From NCBI GenBank assembly GCA_047967505.1, contig CM106541.1: 64,000 bases of DNA; one strand, written 5' to 3'. The position numbers and the translations under genes are program-made. Position 1 is the stretch's first letter, and every line of letters starts with the position of its first letter. The notes under the pieces are model-generated. The model saw only the letters and a program-made list of their open reading frames with translations. It was not told where the DNA came from and searched no databases. The DNA is from Dipteris shenzhenensis (taxonomy: Eukaryota > Polypodiophyta > Polypodiopsida > Gleicheniales). This document shows, piece by piece, positions 45,639 through 57,210 of this stretch.

Positions 45639-46468
45639 TGTGAGAAGTGCAGTGGAAATGAACGGTAGAGAGAGAGAAAGAGCACGCCTCACATACACAC
45701 CACACTGCGAAGGAGAGAACAGAGAGAGAGGCACAGGAGAACTGCAAGTGATCTCTAGAGAAAACCCCACTACAACTGGGGGAAAACCTCGGAACCAACA
45801 GGCTGCTCGAGAGCTCAGACAAACAGCTCAACCACCACAAGAAATGGAGGCACAAAGAGTGGATGGACTGCTCCACACTCCTGCCCTAGGACTGCTCAAC
45901 AAGGCAGGCTATGCTGCTCCACAAGGCACTGAATAGCAGTGGCTATACTGCTCCAAGAGATGATGCCAAACAATGAGAATGGGGGGTCTATATATAGGCA
46001 GCGCCCCCCGCCCCCCCCGCAGTCGGCTGATCTAAAGGGGGCCGACCCCCCTGCAGTAGGGCCAACCAGCATCTGTGGGCCGACCCAGCACTAGGGCTGC
46101 CCACAGCCCTATAAAGGAGGGGCTCTCCCCTAGCCTATGAGGGGCTGACACCAGCCAAGGTGGTCGGCCTGCACGTCGGCCCACCCTCTGCTCTACAGCC
46201 CTCATCTAGGGCGCCTATAAGGGCATACCCATGCAGCACAACAGGGCATATCTGCCCAGACAGCCCTGCACCCCTCCCGGGAACCTCCATGACCTACGTG
46301 GCAATGCATGAAGCAGAGGAAAGCCACACAGTCCTACTTTCACGGGGACCGGCACACTCACAACACAGGCCCTCTCTCTCTATGCTACCCTCACTCACTG
46401 GGCGGGCACACCCACAAACACTGGCCCTCTCTCACTAAAGTGACATCAGGAGATGCTCACCTCCGACA
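45639..46468 (-). repeat. 5' LTR of the gag-only element
   Basis: Reads TGTCGGAGGTGAGC at its start (46468) and CTTCTCACA at its end (45639) on the minus strand, about 830 bp. A TATA box (CTATATATAGG, 45988-45998) marks U3/R. The U3 is rich in GGCCGAC and GTCGGCC words around 46015-46190, and the leader side is CT-rich. Confidence 0.85.
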
Positions 46469-46640
46469 CAACATCCATAATGAGTACAAAAGGAACGCAT
46501 AATCATAACGATACCGATACATAGAGAGAACTCTCTAAGCACATGGAGAGGAGAGGGGTTGGCGGTACTATGATGATCATCTGGGAGCTAACGGAGATGT
46601 CAAGCCTAGGAGGGGGTTGGCGATGCATGAGGCTGCTGTG
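46469..46640 (-). repeat. Dispersed repeat R, copy 3
   Basis: Begins ACATCCATAATGAGTACAAA directly at the element edge and continues through GATACATAGAGAGAACTC, CACATGGAGAGGAGAGG and GATGATCATCTGGGAGCTAA. It matches 43189-43285 in the same orientation. Confidence 0.75.
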
Positions 46641-46665
46641 ACGGCATAAAACCTGTGATGGAGCG

Positions 46666-47830
46666 CTAACAGCTATTTGTATGTGTGGTTTGTTGTGGTC
46701 TCCTAGCTATGGGTATGCGAGACAGACAAGCGCCACTGTCACTCCTATTGGCCATATCTCCAGTATGGTGGGTGTGGAGGAGACAATCTGACCACTGAGC
46801 GACTGGCATGGTATAAAACCACCGCAAAACCTGATGATCTATGCAGACTATGAAATCCTGACCATATAAAATATGTTTCCATGTGTTGAGGGCATGGATG
46901 ACTGCACATAACTCCTTGTTGTACACTAAATATGCTGGAATCAACTTGCGTCCCTCAAATGAGATTGAGTGACCTTTCTGCTCTAGAACTGCTCCTATGG
47001 CATAATTGTCGGCATCAGTCCGTACGTCGAAGGGTTGATCCCATTGTGCCAATGCTAGGCACGGTGCTATGGTGACTGCCTCCTTCAGCTGGGCGAAGGC
47101 TGAAAGAGCTGCTGGAGCAAAGGTGATAGGCTGCTTCCTGACTTTTACTCCCCGTAAAAGGTCGGCGATGGGCATTGCGATTTTTGCTAAGTCCTTGATA
47201 TGCTTCCTGTATGCCTGGTAAATGCCCATAAACGTCCAAACCTCCTGAGCTGTGGTAGGCACCTCCCACTCCACTATATCCTTCACCTTGGCTGGGTCCA
47301 GACTCCAAGTGAACACCCATCGGAGTGACTGATGTACTGTAAGTAATGTACTTCCTCCAAGAAAAAACTGCTTTTCTTGGCGTTAATGTACAACTAGTTG
47401 TCCTTCAAAAGTTGAAGGACCTGCTGAACGTGCTTCACATGCTACATTGGATCCTTTGAGAAAATCAAAACGTCATCTAAAAACACAGACACTCTTACTG
47501 ATCAAAGTTTCAAAGATCCGGAGCATCATACGGTTGAAGGACACGAACTCACACTGGGCTTTCTCAGTGCAGAAGGTTGTCTTCCATATATCCGGTTCGT
47601 GAATCCAGATCTGGTGGTACCGACTCTTCATATCAATCTTTGAGAACATCTTGGCTCCATTCAGGCACTCCAAGATGTTGTCGATCCTCGACATGGGGAA
47701 CCTGCTCTTGATGGTTAGCTTGTTTAGTGCGTAGTAATCCACAAACATCCAAGCAAGTTGTCCTTCTTGACCCAAAGGAGCGTATGGTGAATTATTGGGA
47801 TGGATGAAGCCACTACGTAACAACTTGAGA
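46666..47830 (-). pseudogene. Ty3/gypsy pol fragment (RT and RNase H)
   Basis: From 47823 downward on the minus strand the frame reads LRSGFIHPNNSPYAP, then DYYALNKLTIKSRFPMSRID, then AKMFSKIDMKSRYHQIWIHE, which are the first gypsy RT motifs. The catalytic box VFLDDVLIFS follows after a frameshift (about 47465-47500). A third frame (46666-47316) gives the thumb (GIYQAYRKHIKDLAKIAMPI) and RNase H (RTDADNYAIGAVLEQKGHSI, AYLVYNKELCAVIHALNTWK, CIDHQVLRWFY). TAG stops occur after PM and DN near 47445 and 47400. No gag, integrase or LTR belonging to this fragment was found. Its end overlaps dispersed repeat R near 46640. Confidence 0.88.
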
Positions 47831-48397
47831 AAAGTTTTGCGAGACTGCTCCTGCTGCCCTCCTTCCTGCTCCCCTCCTTGCTGCCCCCTCCCTCCCCTCC
47901 TTGCTTCTCCTCTGGGATCCTGGAGGTTGTGGTTATATGGAGGTGCACCTATCAGGTGCTTGCGGTGGGACCCAGGAGAGTGGGAGTGGATAGATCATGG
48001 GCACCGAGAGAGGGGGATTCCCTTCTTTCGTTTCACGGTTGGTAATGCCAGGAGATTTCAGCTGAGCAGTAGAGGTTGGATTCCCTCCAGAGCCCCCCAT
48101 TGGGATAGCTTCTTCACGACCGCAGATTTACGTAGGAACTGTAATCAAACTTGTTGACACATTACATAACCCTGGAGCAGAAAATCGGTATTTGGTGCAA
48201 CTACTACAATGCCACCATACTACATAGAGGACTACTCATGTCGACGGTCACCAGCACGGGTTTTCTCTCTGAAAGAGACCAGCCTTCACTGGATCCATTG
48301 TCCACCGAGACACTCCTGTCCACTCTTAGTCGGCCAGTGGACCTGGTCCCTCAGACAACATACAGAAGGACCTGCCGCATAGCTGGACAGTATGCTT
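47831..48397. other. Pyrimidine-rich and unassigned stretch
   Basis: 47845-47930 is a CT-rich tract (CTGCTGCCCTCCTTCCTGCT and similar) at the upstream edge of the gypsy fragment. The rest is unassigned. Confidence 0.5.
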
Positions 48398-48610
48398 CCC
48401 TCCCCCCAATAGTGAGCTCTCCACAGCTTTCCCTGCTCCCAATAGTGAGCTCTCCACAGCTTTCCCTGCTCACTAATATGACATGATATATACGATATGA
48501 TATGATAGCCATGCACCCCCTCCCTCCAATAGTGAGCTCTCCACAGCTTTCCCGGCTCACTAATATGATATGATATATACGATATGATATGATAGCCATG
48601 CACCCCCTCC
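48398..48610 (+). repeat. Tandem repeat, about 87-bp unit plus partial copy
   Basis: AATAGTGAGCTCTCCACAGC recurs at 48408, 48441 and 48528. The companion block GCTCACTAATATGAYATGAT, with GATATGATATGATAGCC after it, recurs at about 48470 and 48555. One unit lacks the second block, giving a 2.4-copy array. Confidence 0.92.
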
Positions 48611-49849
48611 CCTTAGTGACATCACGCTGTATATCTACTTTTCAGGGGTTAGATAGATAATGGTATTAATTTTGGGTGTGCATGCACGCTTTGGTGACCC
48701 CACCCCTTCAGGTTTTTTCATTGTATCTAGTTTTTTCAGCCATTCAATCTTTCTGAGACTCTACTAAACGTTTTTTACATTTTATAGCAGCAAGCGATTG
48801 AGATTAAAAGTCAGGGTTTTAGAATTACACCATCCTAAGGAAAGGCATGTCCTCATTAGAGTTCCTTGCCTTGGTTTTGTGTGTGCTCAACCTTCTATGT
48901 ATAATAACAACCATTTCAGCTTTATGCATCATTCACTCTCCAATCTCACCTGTGATTTCCGACATTGAAGACATAACTAGAAAGATGGGCTGGTTAACCA
49001 AAAGGGCAGCATCAAATTAAGAAATCAATCATTCCACAGTTTGCACTCAAATTTGCAAAGAGCCTATAACTCATACCTTAGTCTTGGGATGCCACAAATA
49101 CACTATGAATGCAAGCTTCATCTGACTATATAAAGGCAGCCTGCATGAAGAAAAAGGCATCAGCAATGAATAGCTTCAAATTGGAACAATCTGATTGCAA
49201 AGATCTTCAGATGAGTCATGCACCACGATATAAATATATCTCCCACCCTCTCCAAAACAGTAAGAATTGCCAAAATTATCCTGTAGCACATATACCAAAG
49301 GATTAAAACAATCAATGTCATGAACCAGAAAGTATTATACTCTCCAAAGAAAAAATAAGACTGGAGCAAAGGAATAACATAGCAGTGCAACTACAAAGGA
49401 TGACATTATTGGAATACAACTATGAAGCTCCAATATGGTTACTTAATAAATTAAGTCCAAACGCATATTAACATTTCCAATTAGAGAAGGATCTAAACTC
49501 TACAAGAAAAATGCCATATTTGTCTGCGTAAATAAAAGTCTGATCTTGCAAGCTAAAAGCAGTCATCTCAAATGCCAAACCTATACGGCCAAATAATCTT
49601 CATACAACATTAACTTAGGTTAGCAGAAAATCTTTCAAATTGTGACTGGAAACAAAATAATTATAAAATATTCAATTACAGACATTGTTCAAAGGTGATA
49701 CCTCTTCAAACCATTAGATATCTAGATGAATCTAAAACACAGTGCACAAACTCTTGATGCAAGAGCAAATAAGAGAACAATGCAGTTTCTAACCTCATGG
49801 TATTCAGCCATAAGGTTAACAACCATCAAACACATTATGCACAGTAAAG
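48611..49849. other. Unassigned stretch
   Basis: AT-rich sequence with short frames only; nothing recognised. Confidence 0.45.
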
Positions 49850-50100
49850 TAGCTATTATGGAATCCTCACCAAATGTGGGTGCAAACCATTGTATAAACG
49901 TATGCTCTCAAAAAATGCAAAGAACATCCATGATCTTCAGTTTACAATAAAAAAGAACCTCACCAAATGTGGGTGCAAACTAGCTATCATGGAATCCTCA
50001 CTGAATGTGGGTGCAAACCATTGTATAAACCTATGCTCTCAAACATGCGAAGGACATCCATGATCTTAAGTTCATGATGAGAAAGAATCTGCTAGTAATA
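49850..50100. repeat. 131-bp tandem duplication
   Basis: 49850-49980 and 49981-50100 share TAGCTATYATGGAATCCTCA, ATGTGGGTGCAAACCATTGT and ACATCCATGATCTT. A short extra copy of CTCACCAAATGTGGGTGCAA sits at the junction. Confidence 0.92.
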
Positions 50101-50259
50101 TACATGAAGTTAGGCACTTAATCGCATTGTACAATTGCCCTCATCAGTTGTGACCCTCTCACACATATAGATGTACCAAGGAGATGAGGTGCAACCCTCT
50201 CACATTTATAGATGCACATAAGGCAAGAGCAAGAGGTACCAAGAAGATAAGTTCTAAAT

Positions 50260-50450
50260 TAGTGCTAGTTAGATGTTCAGTGCTAGCTAAGTATCTAGCC
50301 ATGCTAGCCCTGCACCACTAAACACCTACCTAGCAGTGCTAGAGAGCTTACTAGCAGTTTTATATAGTCGTGTAGCAATGCTTAGATAAGGTATCTAACA
50401 GTGCTAGCTAGGTAGCTAGCAGTGTCATGTAGCAAACTAGCCGTGCCAGA
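50260..50450. repeat. Cryptic repeats of GCTAG words
   Basis: Many copies of CTAGCAGTGCTAG-like and GCTAGC words in both orientations. It is a degenerate short-period repeat with local dyad symmetry. Confidence 0.6.
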
Positions 50451-51439
50451 TTGAAAATAGCAATAAAGGGAGATCCCAGCGAGCATGCTCATGATGATGT
50501 GATTCACAACTTGATTTATGTATATTTTGATCAGACGAACATGACCCAAGTCAGTCCCCCACAAAAAACACAGATTATGCCCATGACATGAGAGATGAGG
50601 AAAGGCTGAGAGATGAGGCATGTACCATGTAATACGAAGGATCTAGCATGCTTTACGTTGCAACAAACCTCTTGATCTTAAATTTGCAAGTAGGTTATGG
50701 CTGGTTGGATACAAGTGTGATATTTCTAATACAAGCTACAACTTCATCTAAAGACTAAATTATTCCATTTTTGCCTCTCCCAATTAGATAGTCCAAAGCA
50801 AAAAGCCTTAAAGGGTAGCAGATAGGGAAACTCACAACCACCAAAAGAGAGAGAATTACACAATGTCACCATGCTACAACTTGGACAACATTTCCATAAG
50901 CCTTACCACTCTTATGATAAAAATGTATATTTAGATGAATTCAAGAATATGACCAAATGGGTCAATTAAAATTGTTGCACAGTAGCACCATCAATTACAA
51001 TCAAAGGGAAAAGGAAAGGACAAAATCATATAAATTAAGCATCCATAACAATTCCCTTAAAGGGAATAGGCTTCAAAACTCAAAAGTAGGAGCAATTGCC
51101 CAGTCTCAAGGATCAATCCTGAGGGCCACAAAAATTCCCATTCCAGCCACCTAGCAAGTGTCATGAAAAAATTGGCTCCAAAAGTAAAAGGTAAAGCACT
51201 ATTATGTTGCTAAAATCGTCACTTGCCTACATCAATCCATTTACCCACAATGGCTTAAGGAAAGATAAGGAGGGTAAGTATAGAAACAGAGGAGAAAAAG
51301 AAGGAATTAGAAGTACATACATTTGATTTTATAAAAAATAAGAGAGTGAGGATATGCCATGAGTGACACAATCCCAGCACTCCTGAAACCTCTGATCTGC
51401 AAGCAAACACAAGAACACACACAACATGAGCAGGCTGCT
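50451..51439. other. Unassigned stretch
   Basis: AT-rich sequence up to the edge of the chromodomain gypsy element; no gene recognised. Confidence 0.45.
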
Positions 51440-51885
51440 CACCACCCAACCATGACATCTACGGGATGTGATCCCGAATCAGGAGATGTCCCCTCCGAGC
51501 CACGAGCTGAGCTACTGGCACGAACTCCCAACCAGATCCTAACCAGCCTGGTGTCCCATACCACCAGGTGGCGCTGTGAAGCCTGGTATATGTTGCTGGG
51601 CCTTGGGCTACGCTATGCTGCAGGCGCGCGTCCGCGACTCAATCCAAGATCAGACCTAGCACTTGGGAACGAAACTTGCTCCCATCGGCTCCCTAAGAAC
51701 TGAACCTCTGGGCCCCTTTTATAGACTCGGGCCCCAAGCGCCAAAAATAGCGAAGATCTCTAACTAGTTCGTACCCTTGCTACTCAACCCGAGAATCAAA
51801 CCTGCCTAGCTCTAAGCCTCCCCAGGCTACCTGAGCTAGTCTTGTGTACCCAGTACACGTCGGATACCAATCCGTGCACATGACA
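51440..51885 (-). repeat. 3' LTR of the chromovirus
   Basis: 446 bp and collinear with the 5' LTR without gaps. It runs from TGTCATGTGCACGG (51885) to GGTTGGGTGGTG (51440). Confidence 0.92.
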
Positions 51886-51900
51886 TACTTCCCCTCCTCT
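51886..51900 (-). promoter_or_regulatory. Polypurine tract of the chromovirus
   Basis: The minus strand reads AGAGGAGGGGAAGTA directly before the 3' LTR start TGTCATG. Confidence 0.88.
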
Positions 51901-51952
51901 AAGAACTCACTCCTGAGTTCGCTAAAAAACCCGGGAATGTCCTCTGGAGGTT

Positions 51953-53293
51953 CTATAATGTCTCCCATGTTGCATCCTCCTCAACACGATCCCTCCACTT
52001 GATCTTGTATTCCGTGATAGTTCGATTACGAATCAATCTTTCACGAAATTCAAGAATACACTCAGGTTCGTGTGGAATAAAAGTCAAATCTGTAACGTCT
52101 ATTATTTCTTGAGGAGAAACAAGTTGATCATCCGCACCCAATACTTCTTCCAGTCTACTGACATGAAAGACTTGATGTACTTTAACAACAGGAGGCAATT
52201 CTAGTCGATATGCAACTGGTCCAGTTGTTTTAATAACCTTGAACGGACCACAATATCTGGGGGATAACTTCAAAACCGAACCAGTACTTAGGCTCTTGGA
52301 TTCCTTGGGAATTCGCAAATATACCATCGTTCCTTCAGAGAACTCTCTAGGTGAACGATGTCTATTAGCATAAAATCTGTCCTGATCTTGGGCACTTCTA
52401 ATAGACTCCTTGGCAAACTGCAACATTTCCTACATGTCTAGCAAGGAGGTCTTTGCAGCATCATTTTGGATTCCTTTTAACCCAACCATAACTGGTGACT
52501 TAGGTTGAAACCCGTACATAAGCATAAAAGGACTGTAACCTGTACTCGAATGCTTTGCACTGTTATAAGCAAATTCTATCATAGGCAGATAATCTTTCCA
52601 TGAAGACTGTCTCTTAGAAACATATGCTCGAAGCATATCTTCAACCAATTGGTTGACCTTTTCTGTACTGCCATCGGATTGTGCATGATATGAGGAACTC
52701 ATACTTAAGAGTAGTTTCTAACTTCTCAAAAACAAGTGTCCAAAAGTTACTTGTAAACTTTGAGTCCCTGTCACTGACTATGTCAGAGGGCAAACCATAC
52801 AGCTTAAACAAGTGGTCCACAAACTCGTGAGCCAGCTAAACAGCTGAAATAGTTGTTCTAGTAGGTAAGAATCGAGCCATTTTTGTCAGACGGTCGACTA
52901 TGACCCAAATGGAGTCATGACCCTTGCGCATTCGTGGCAAACCAACAATGGCTGTAATAAACCCGTGCTTCTAAGGCGTTCTACCTTAGTAACCTGACAA
53001 ACCCGGCAACCTACCACATAGTTTTCAATAAATGCACGCATCTTAGGCCAATAAAAGGTATGCTTTACAAGAGACAGACTCCGATGTATACCCGGATGTC
53101 CAGCACTAGGAGCATCATGACACTCCCAAAGAATCTTGGATCGAAGTTCCAGAACATCTAGCACACAAATCTTTCCATTCCGGAACAGCAAGCCGTTTCT
53201 AATCATCCACTGACCTCCCGCCGCCTGTACCGTAGGTGGCACAATCCCTGAGTCCTGGTCAACCATGGAGCTCCCATCCTGACTTTCTGCCAA
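51953..53293 (-). pseudogene. Chromovirus integrase with C-terminal chromodomain, broken
   Basis: The zinc-binding domain reads ILWECHDAPSAGHPGIHRSL and FYWPKMRAFIENYVVGCRVC (HHCC, 53000-53135). Two frameshifts (about 53285 and 52940) and a TAG near 52840 surround the core segments [14 protein letters not shown] and [14 protein letters not shown]. The catalytic-Glu region is intact ([20 protein letters not shown], about 52640-52700). After a TAG at 52430 come GPFKVIKTTGPVAYRLELPP, VHQVFHVSRL, and a chromodomain (about 51953-52072; PECILEFRERLIRNRTITEY, then KIKWRDRVEEDATWET). Chromodomains in this family steer integration toward particular histone marks. Confidence 0.92.
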
Positions 53294-53988
53294 TAAGCAC
53301 TAAAATGACTATCAGTTGCGCAAAGCCCTCTCAAGGATTGAAATAGGTCTGAGGATATTTCTGTAAATGACATAGCATTTACAAACTTGACTCGACTTAA
53401 GGCATCCGCCACACTATTCAACGAACCCTTGCGATAACGTATTTCAAAATCAAAATCTTGCATTAATTCTGCCCATCTAGCTTTCCGTCCCCTCAAATCT
53501 GACCCATCACACACATACTTGATTGACTAATGATCGGTCAATACAAAAAACTTCGAACCATACAAGTAGTGTCTCCAAACCTTAAGGGCATACACTACTG
53601 CATAGAGTTCCTTTTCTAGTGTGTGCCAACGATATTGGGTGTCGTCTAGCTTCTTACTCTCAAAAGCTACAGGTCTGCCCTCTTGGAATAGAGCTGCCCC
53701 AATCGCAAAATCACTCGCATCGGCCTCTAAAACATAAGGCCGGGTAGGATCGGGTAATGCAAGAACAGGTGCTTCCTTGATAGTTAACTTCAAGGTTTCA
53801 AAAGCCTTGTTCAATGCATCATTCCAAGAGATCGACTGGGTAGACCTGCGTCCGCGACCTTTCAATATGTTTGTCAGGGGTGCCGTGATGTGTGAATAAT
53901 CACGCACAGACTTCCGTAGAAATATCGTAAATCCTAGAAAAGAACGAAGTTGTTTCACAGTCTGAGGGATCGGCCATTCTAAAACCTT
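53290..53988 (-). pseudogene. Chromovirus RT thumb and RNase H
   Basis: The reading continues in the RT frame past the TAG at 53989: LRSFLGFTIFLRKSVRDYSH, then APVLALPDPTRPYVLEADAS, DFAIGAALFQEGRPVAFESK, RWHTLEKELYAVVYALKVWR and YLYGSKFFVLTDH. A TAG at about 53528 falls where gypsy elements usually have a glutamine or lysine (DH-x-SIKY). After it come [20 protein letters not shown] and SVADALSRV, the conserved RNase H end. Only nonsense changes, and no frameshift, are seen through RNase H up to about 53290. Confidence 0.9.
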
Positions 53989-54889
53989 CTAGATACAATC
54001 CAGATCAATGCTAATACCTTCAGAAGAGATATTGTGTCCTAAATAAATGATCTCCTTCATAAAGAAGTCACATTTACTCATCTTGGCATAGAGCTTATGC
54101 TGTCTTAGAATAACTAAGACAATCCGGAGGTGTCCTATGTGATCCTCTAGCGTTCGGCTATATACCAAGATGTCATCTAAGAACACTACAACGAATTTGC
54201 CCAAAAAATCTTGGAACAAATCGTTCATCATTTGCTGGAAGGTGGCAGGAGCATTGGTCAAACCAAAAGGTAATACAAGAAACTCATAGTGGCCATACCT
54301 AGTTCGGAATGCAGTTCTATCTATGTGTTTAGCATAGATACGGATTTGGTGATAACCCGTACGCAAATCAATCTTAGTGAAATACTTCGCTCCGGCCAAA
54401 CGGTCTATTAAATCATCGGAACGAGGTAGAGGGTATCGATTCTTAATTGTCACTTTATTCAATCGTTTATAATCTATACACATTCTCCATGTAGAATCTT
54501 TCTTCTTTCTTAAGAGAACAAGTGCTCCCCAAGGTGATTTACTTGGGCGAATATAACCCATATTCAAATAATCATGTAGCTGTGAAGCTAACTCATCCTC
54601 CTCAAGCTGGCTCATCCTATAAGGTGGAACACTAATAGGTTGAGCCCCAGGTACTAAGTCTATGCGATGATCTACTGCCCGTTTTGAAGGTAAACCTTCT
54701 AACAGTTGAGCAGGGAAAACATCCATGAAATCATCTAACAACATTCTCAATTCACGGTGTTCAAACACACTTAAATCATTCTTGTTATTAACAGAGACAA
54801 CAAATGAAGAAGGCGGAATCAAAACACACTGATAGACATCATAATGAGAAGTGTTTAATATATTCCGAAGCTGCATCGCAGATACAATA
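53989..54889 (-). pseudogene. Chromovirus reverse transcriptase
   Basis: An open frame of 295 codons holds all the RT motifs: [78 protein letters not shown] (motif A with the catalytic Asp), [20 protein letters not shown] and [20 protein letters not shown] (catalytic FLDD, about 54160-54190). It ends at a TAG after LDCI, beyond which the same frame continues into the RT thumb and RNase H. By itself the RT fold looks complete. Confidence 0.93.
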
Positions 54890-55410
54890 AGTCCCTGAGA
54901 AGAGGAAATATTATCACACTAAATACAAAATTGGGTGTCCTTTTCCAAAAAAGAAAGAGCATGGTCCTTCCATCCAATCCGAATATCGTGGGTTTTAAAC
55001 CACTCTATTCCGATTAACAAGTCCACATGCTCCAAGTAAATGACATATCACGTAAGAGCCGCAGTGTATTCTAGGGCTTCAATCTTGCGATCCCAAAACT
55101 GCTTCCCAGCTGGAAGCTGCACCTGATAGGTGTGATCACTAGGTATCGTGGACAGCCCCATCTTCTGCACAAGTTTGTAATTAACAAAGTTGTGAGAGTT
55201 GCCCGAGTCAAAGAGAATGTGAACTCTTTGGTCCCTAACTTCTCCATAAACTCGGAAAAGATCATGGGAACCAAATAATGAAGTATTAAAAGTGCAATTA
55301 CAAGAAAGTGGGCAAGTAATGACATTTACAAAAATACATGTCATCACAACTTGATTAGCTCCCTTGGCTTTGATACCCAGACCCGCCTGGAGCTTCTGTC
55401 TCGACACTTG
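54890..55410 (-). pseudogene. Chromovirus aspartic protease and linker
   Basis: The frame 55048-55407 shows RVHILFDSGNSHNFVNYKLV with the catalytic DSG (about 55195-55205), then GLSTIPSDHTYQVQLPAGKQ. After a TGA at about 55047 the same frame resumes as YLEVDLL-like sequence (YLEHVDLLIGIEWFKTHDIR, GWKDHALSFLEKDTQFCI), meets a TAG, and continues into RT. The active site is intact and the breaks are point nonsense changes, which suggests recent decay. Confidence 0.88.
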
Positions 55411-55431
55411 CTTCTAGTTCTTGCACTTAGG

Positions 55432-56407
55432 ACAATCATTCTTAGTGTGGCCCCGCTCCTCGCAAATGAAGCAACGTCCTTCCTTCTTTAACTTCAAGGT
55501 ACGAAGGAAACGGGCATGACCATTCTTCACCTGAGTCAAATGTTTCTTGGAGGCATTGTCTGTAGACTTTGTCTCCCCGGTACCAGTGGTAGACTAGAAG
55601 AACTTTGTTCTTCCCACCCGTGTCGGCAACTATGGTTCCCTTTGCACTGGCCATGGTATCATCATAAATACACCCGTAATTCGTGGCCTCTTGCAACGTG
55701 GTACACTTGTTGTTCTTGATCTGTAACTTGTAGGAGTCAGGCAAACCATCCACAAAGAAACCTAACAAGGTCACTGGATCCATCTTTGTAGCTCTGGTTT
55801 GCAAATCCCGAAACCTCTGAGGATAAACCTCAAAAGTCAAATTCAAGTTGGACATATCGAGAGCTTTGAGCTTGCCTACAATATCGTCATCTTCCTCCTT
55901 CTTCAAAAACTCATTCCTGAAGACCCCATCGAATTCTATCCATGTTGCAGGCTTGGGTTGAAGTTCCTTCCACCACAATAAAGCCTTTCCTGACATAAAC
56001 CCGACTGCAAGCTGTATTTTCTTGTCATCTGGATAAGGGTGAAACTGGAAGTGTACTTGCCACTTGTGCAACCAAGTGTCAACAACCTCCTTGGTACGAG
56101 ACTTCTGATCTCCGGGAAAAGGATCTGGAGTGATGTTCAAACCTAACACTGAAGCCATGGCATCCACATGCGTGAGCGCCTGAACAATGCTAGTCAAAAG
56201 TGTGAGTGTAGTCTGAATCCCTTGGAGTTGCTGTGTCAACCCCGTTTGATTCGTGTTAACTTGCTCAAACTTTCCATCAAGAGCAGTGGTGAATTCACTG
56301 AAGGCTTTTTTCGTAATAAGATCATCATAGAGACCCTGGTCATCCTCTGCATGGTAGTTCAAATCCTGGTCTCCCATCCCAAGCTCAGGGTCTGCAGAAT
56401 CAGCCAT
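55432..56407 (-). pseudogene. Chromovirus Gag with zinc knuckle, frameshifted
   Basis: The ATG at 56407 starts MADSADPELGMGDQDLNYHA. A coiled-coil-like segment follows (EFTTALDGKFEQVNTNQTGL). Then comes the gypsy capsid-type region: VDTWLHKWQVHFQFHPYPDD, SGKALLWWKELQPKPATWIE, VYPQRFRDLQTRA and LGFFVDGLPDSYK. About 270 codons stay open. Near 55600 the frame shifts, and a TAG lies close by. The knuckle CFICEERGHTKNDC (CX2CX4HX4C) at 55432-55473 is in another frame and a TAG follows it. Gag would form the element's particle. This is the best-preserved coding part of the element. Confidence 0.92.
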
Positions 56408-57210
56408 GACTGAAACCTGATCTGAAAAGAAGATAGGCTAGAGAAGAGAAACAAGCAGGTGGCCTCGGAGCTAGGAGGTAGAAACGAAGTGGAAGCTGGC
56501 CAAGAAGGAGGCGATGGAAGAAGGGAAAGCTGGTCGAAGAAGAAGGTAAGCTGGCTGAGTTGAGCTGACGATTCAGCTCAGATTCTGGAACCTGGGACTC
56601 CGCTCCTGGCTGTCCGTACGAAGGACTGTAGCAGGCCGTACAAGTATTCTGGCTCCCGGGCGTGAAGGTGTAGAGGGGCTGGAATTCTGCGCAATCTACA
56701 GGCTATGGGAGAAGGCAATTTGGCCGAACTTATAGCGGGAGAGCAGGCTTTTGGTAAAGCCCTACTTTTTCAAAAGCTCACCCTCCAAAAACGAAGGGGT
56801 AGCGCTTTTTCAAGCCCCCAGGCCCCCCCGAAAAGCAACTGACCCAAATTGCGCTCCCCTTCTACCTGCCATCACAACCCCTGAGCAGCCAGCCGACATG
56901 CGGGATCCCCTTGGGTTCGCCCCAACTTTACGCTCTCTCCTGACTCCCTTCTGACGCCTCCACCTGGACCCCACTACTTCCTCCTAACTACACCTCTCTC
57001 CCTCTCTCTCAACCTGTCACTTCTTGCAACGAAATCACCCTGCACTCTCTCTCTCTCTCCTTCCTGCTTTCCCTAAATCTTAACCACTTCCCAAAACCCA
57101 ATGAACCAAACAAACACTTGCACGGTTTGAGCACGAATTTCGAAATTAGGGCATACCTGGAGAAAGAATCGTCCAAAATTCTCACAACAAAAGTTCCTAC
57201 CTCAGGAGTT
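56408..57210 (-). other. Leader region of the chromovirus
   Basis: About 800 bp between the primer site and the gag ATG, with a purine-rich AGAGAGAG tract near 57040-57060. No long frame. RNA packaging signals would be expected here but cannot be read from the sequence. Confidence 0.6.

Larger units (their letters stand above)
43328..46468 (-). mobile_element. Copia-type element with gag only, no pol
   Basis: On the minus strand: 5' LTR (46468-45639), initiator tRNA-Met primer site (45638-45626), leader, gag (45305-44511), about 820 bp without recognised coding, polypurine tract (43689-43677) and 3' LTR (from 43676). Only about 1.96 kb lies between the LTRs and there is no trace of protease, integrase, RT or RNase H. 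The layout matches non-autonomous gag-only LTR elements, though secondary loss of pol by deletion is equally possible. The shared LTR part differs by only about 5 percent by eye, so the insertion is fairly young. Confidence 0.82.

Noticed and set aside
51953-55600. Recoding or suppression of TAG as sense
   Set aside because: The same frames also contain frameshifts and a TGA, and other elements show deletions. Decay explains the stops without altered decoding.
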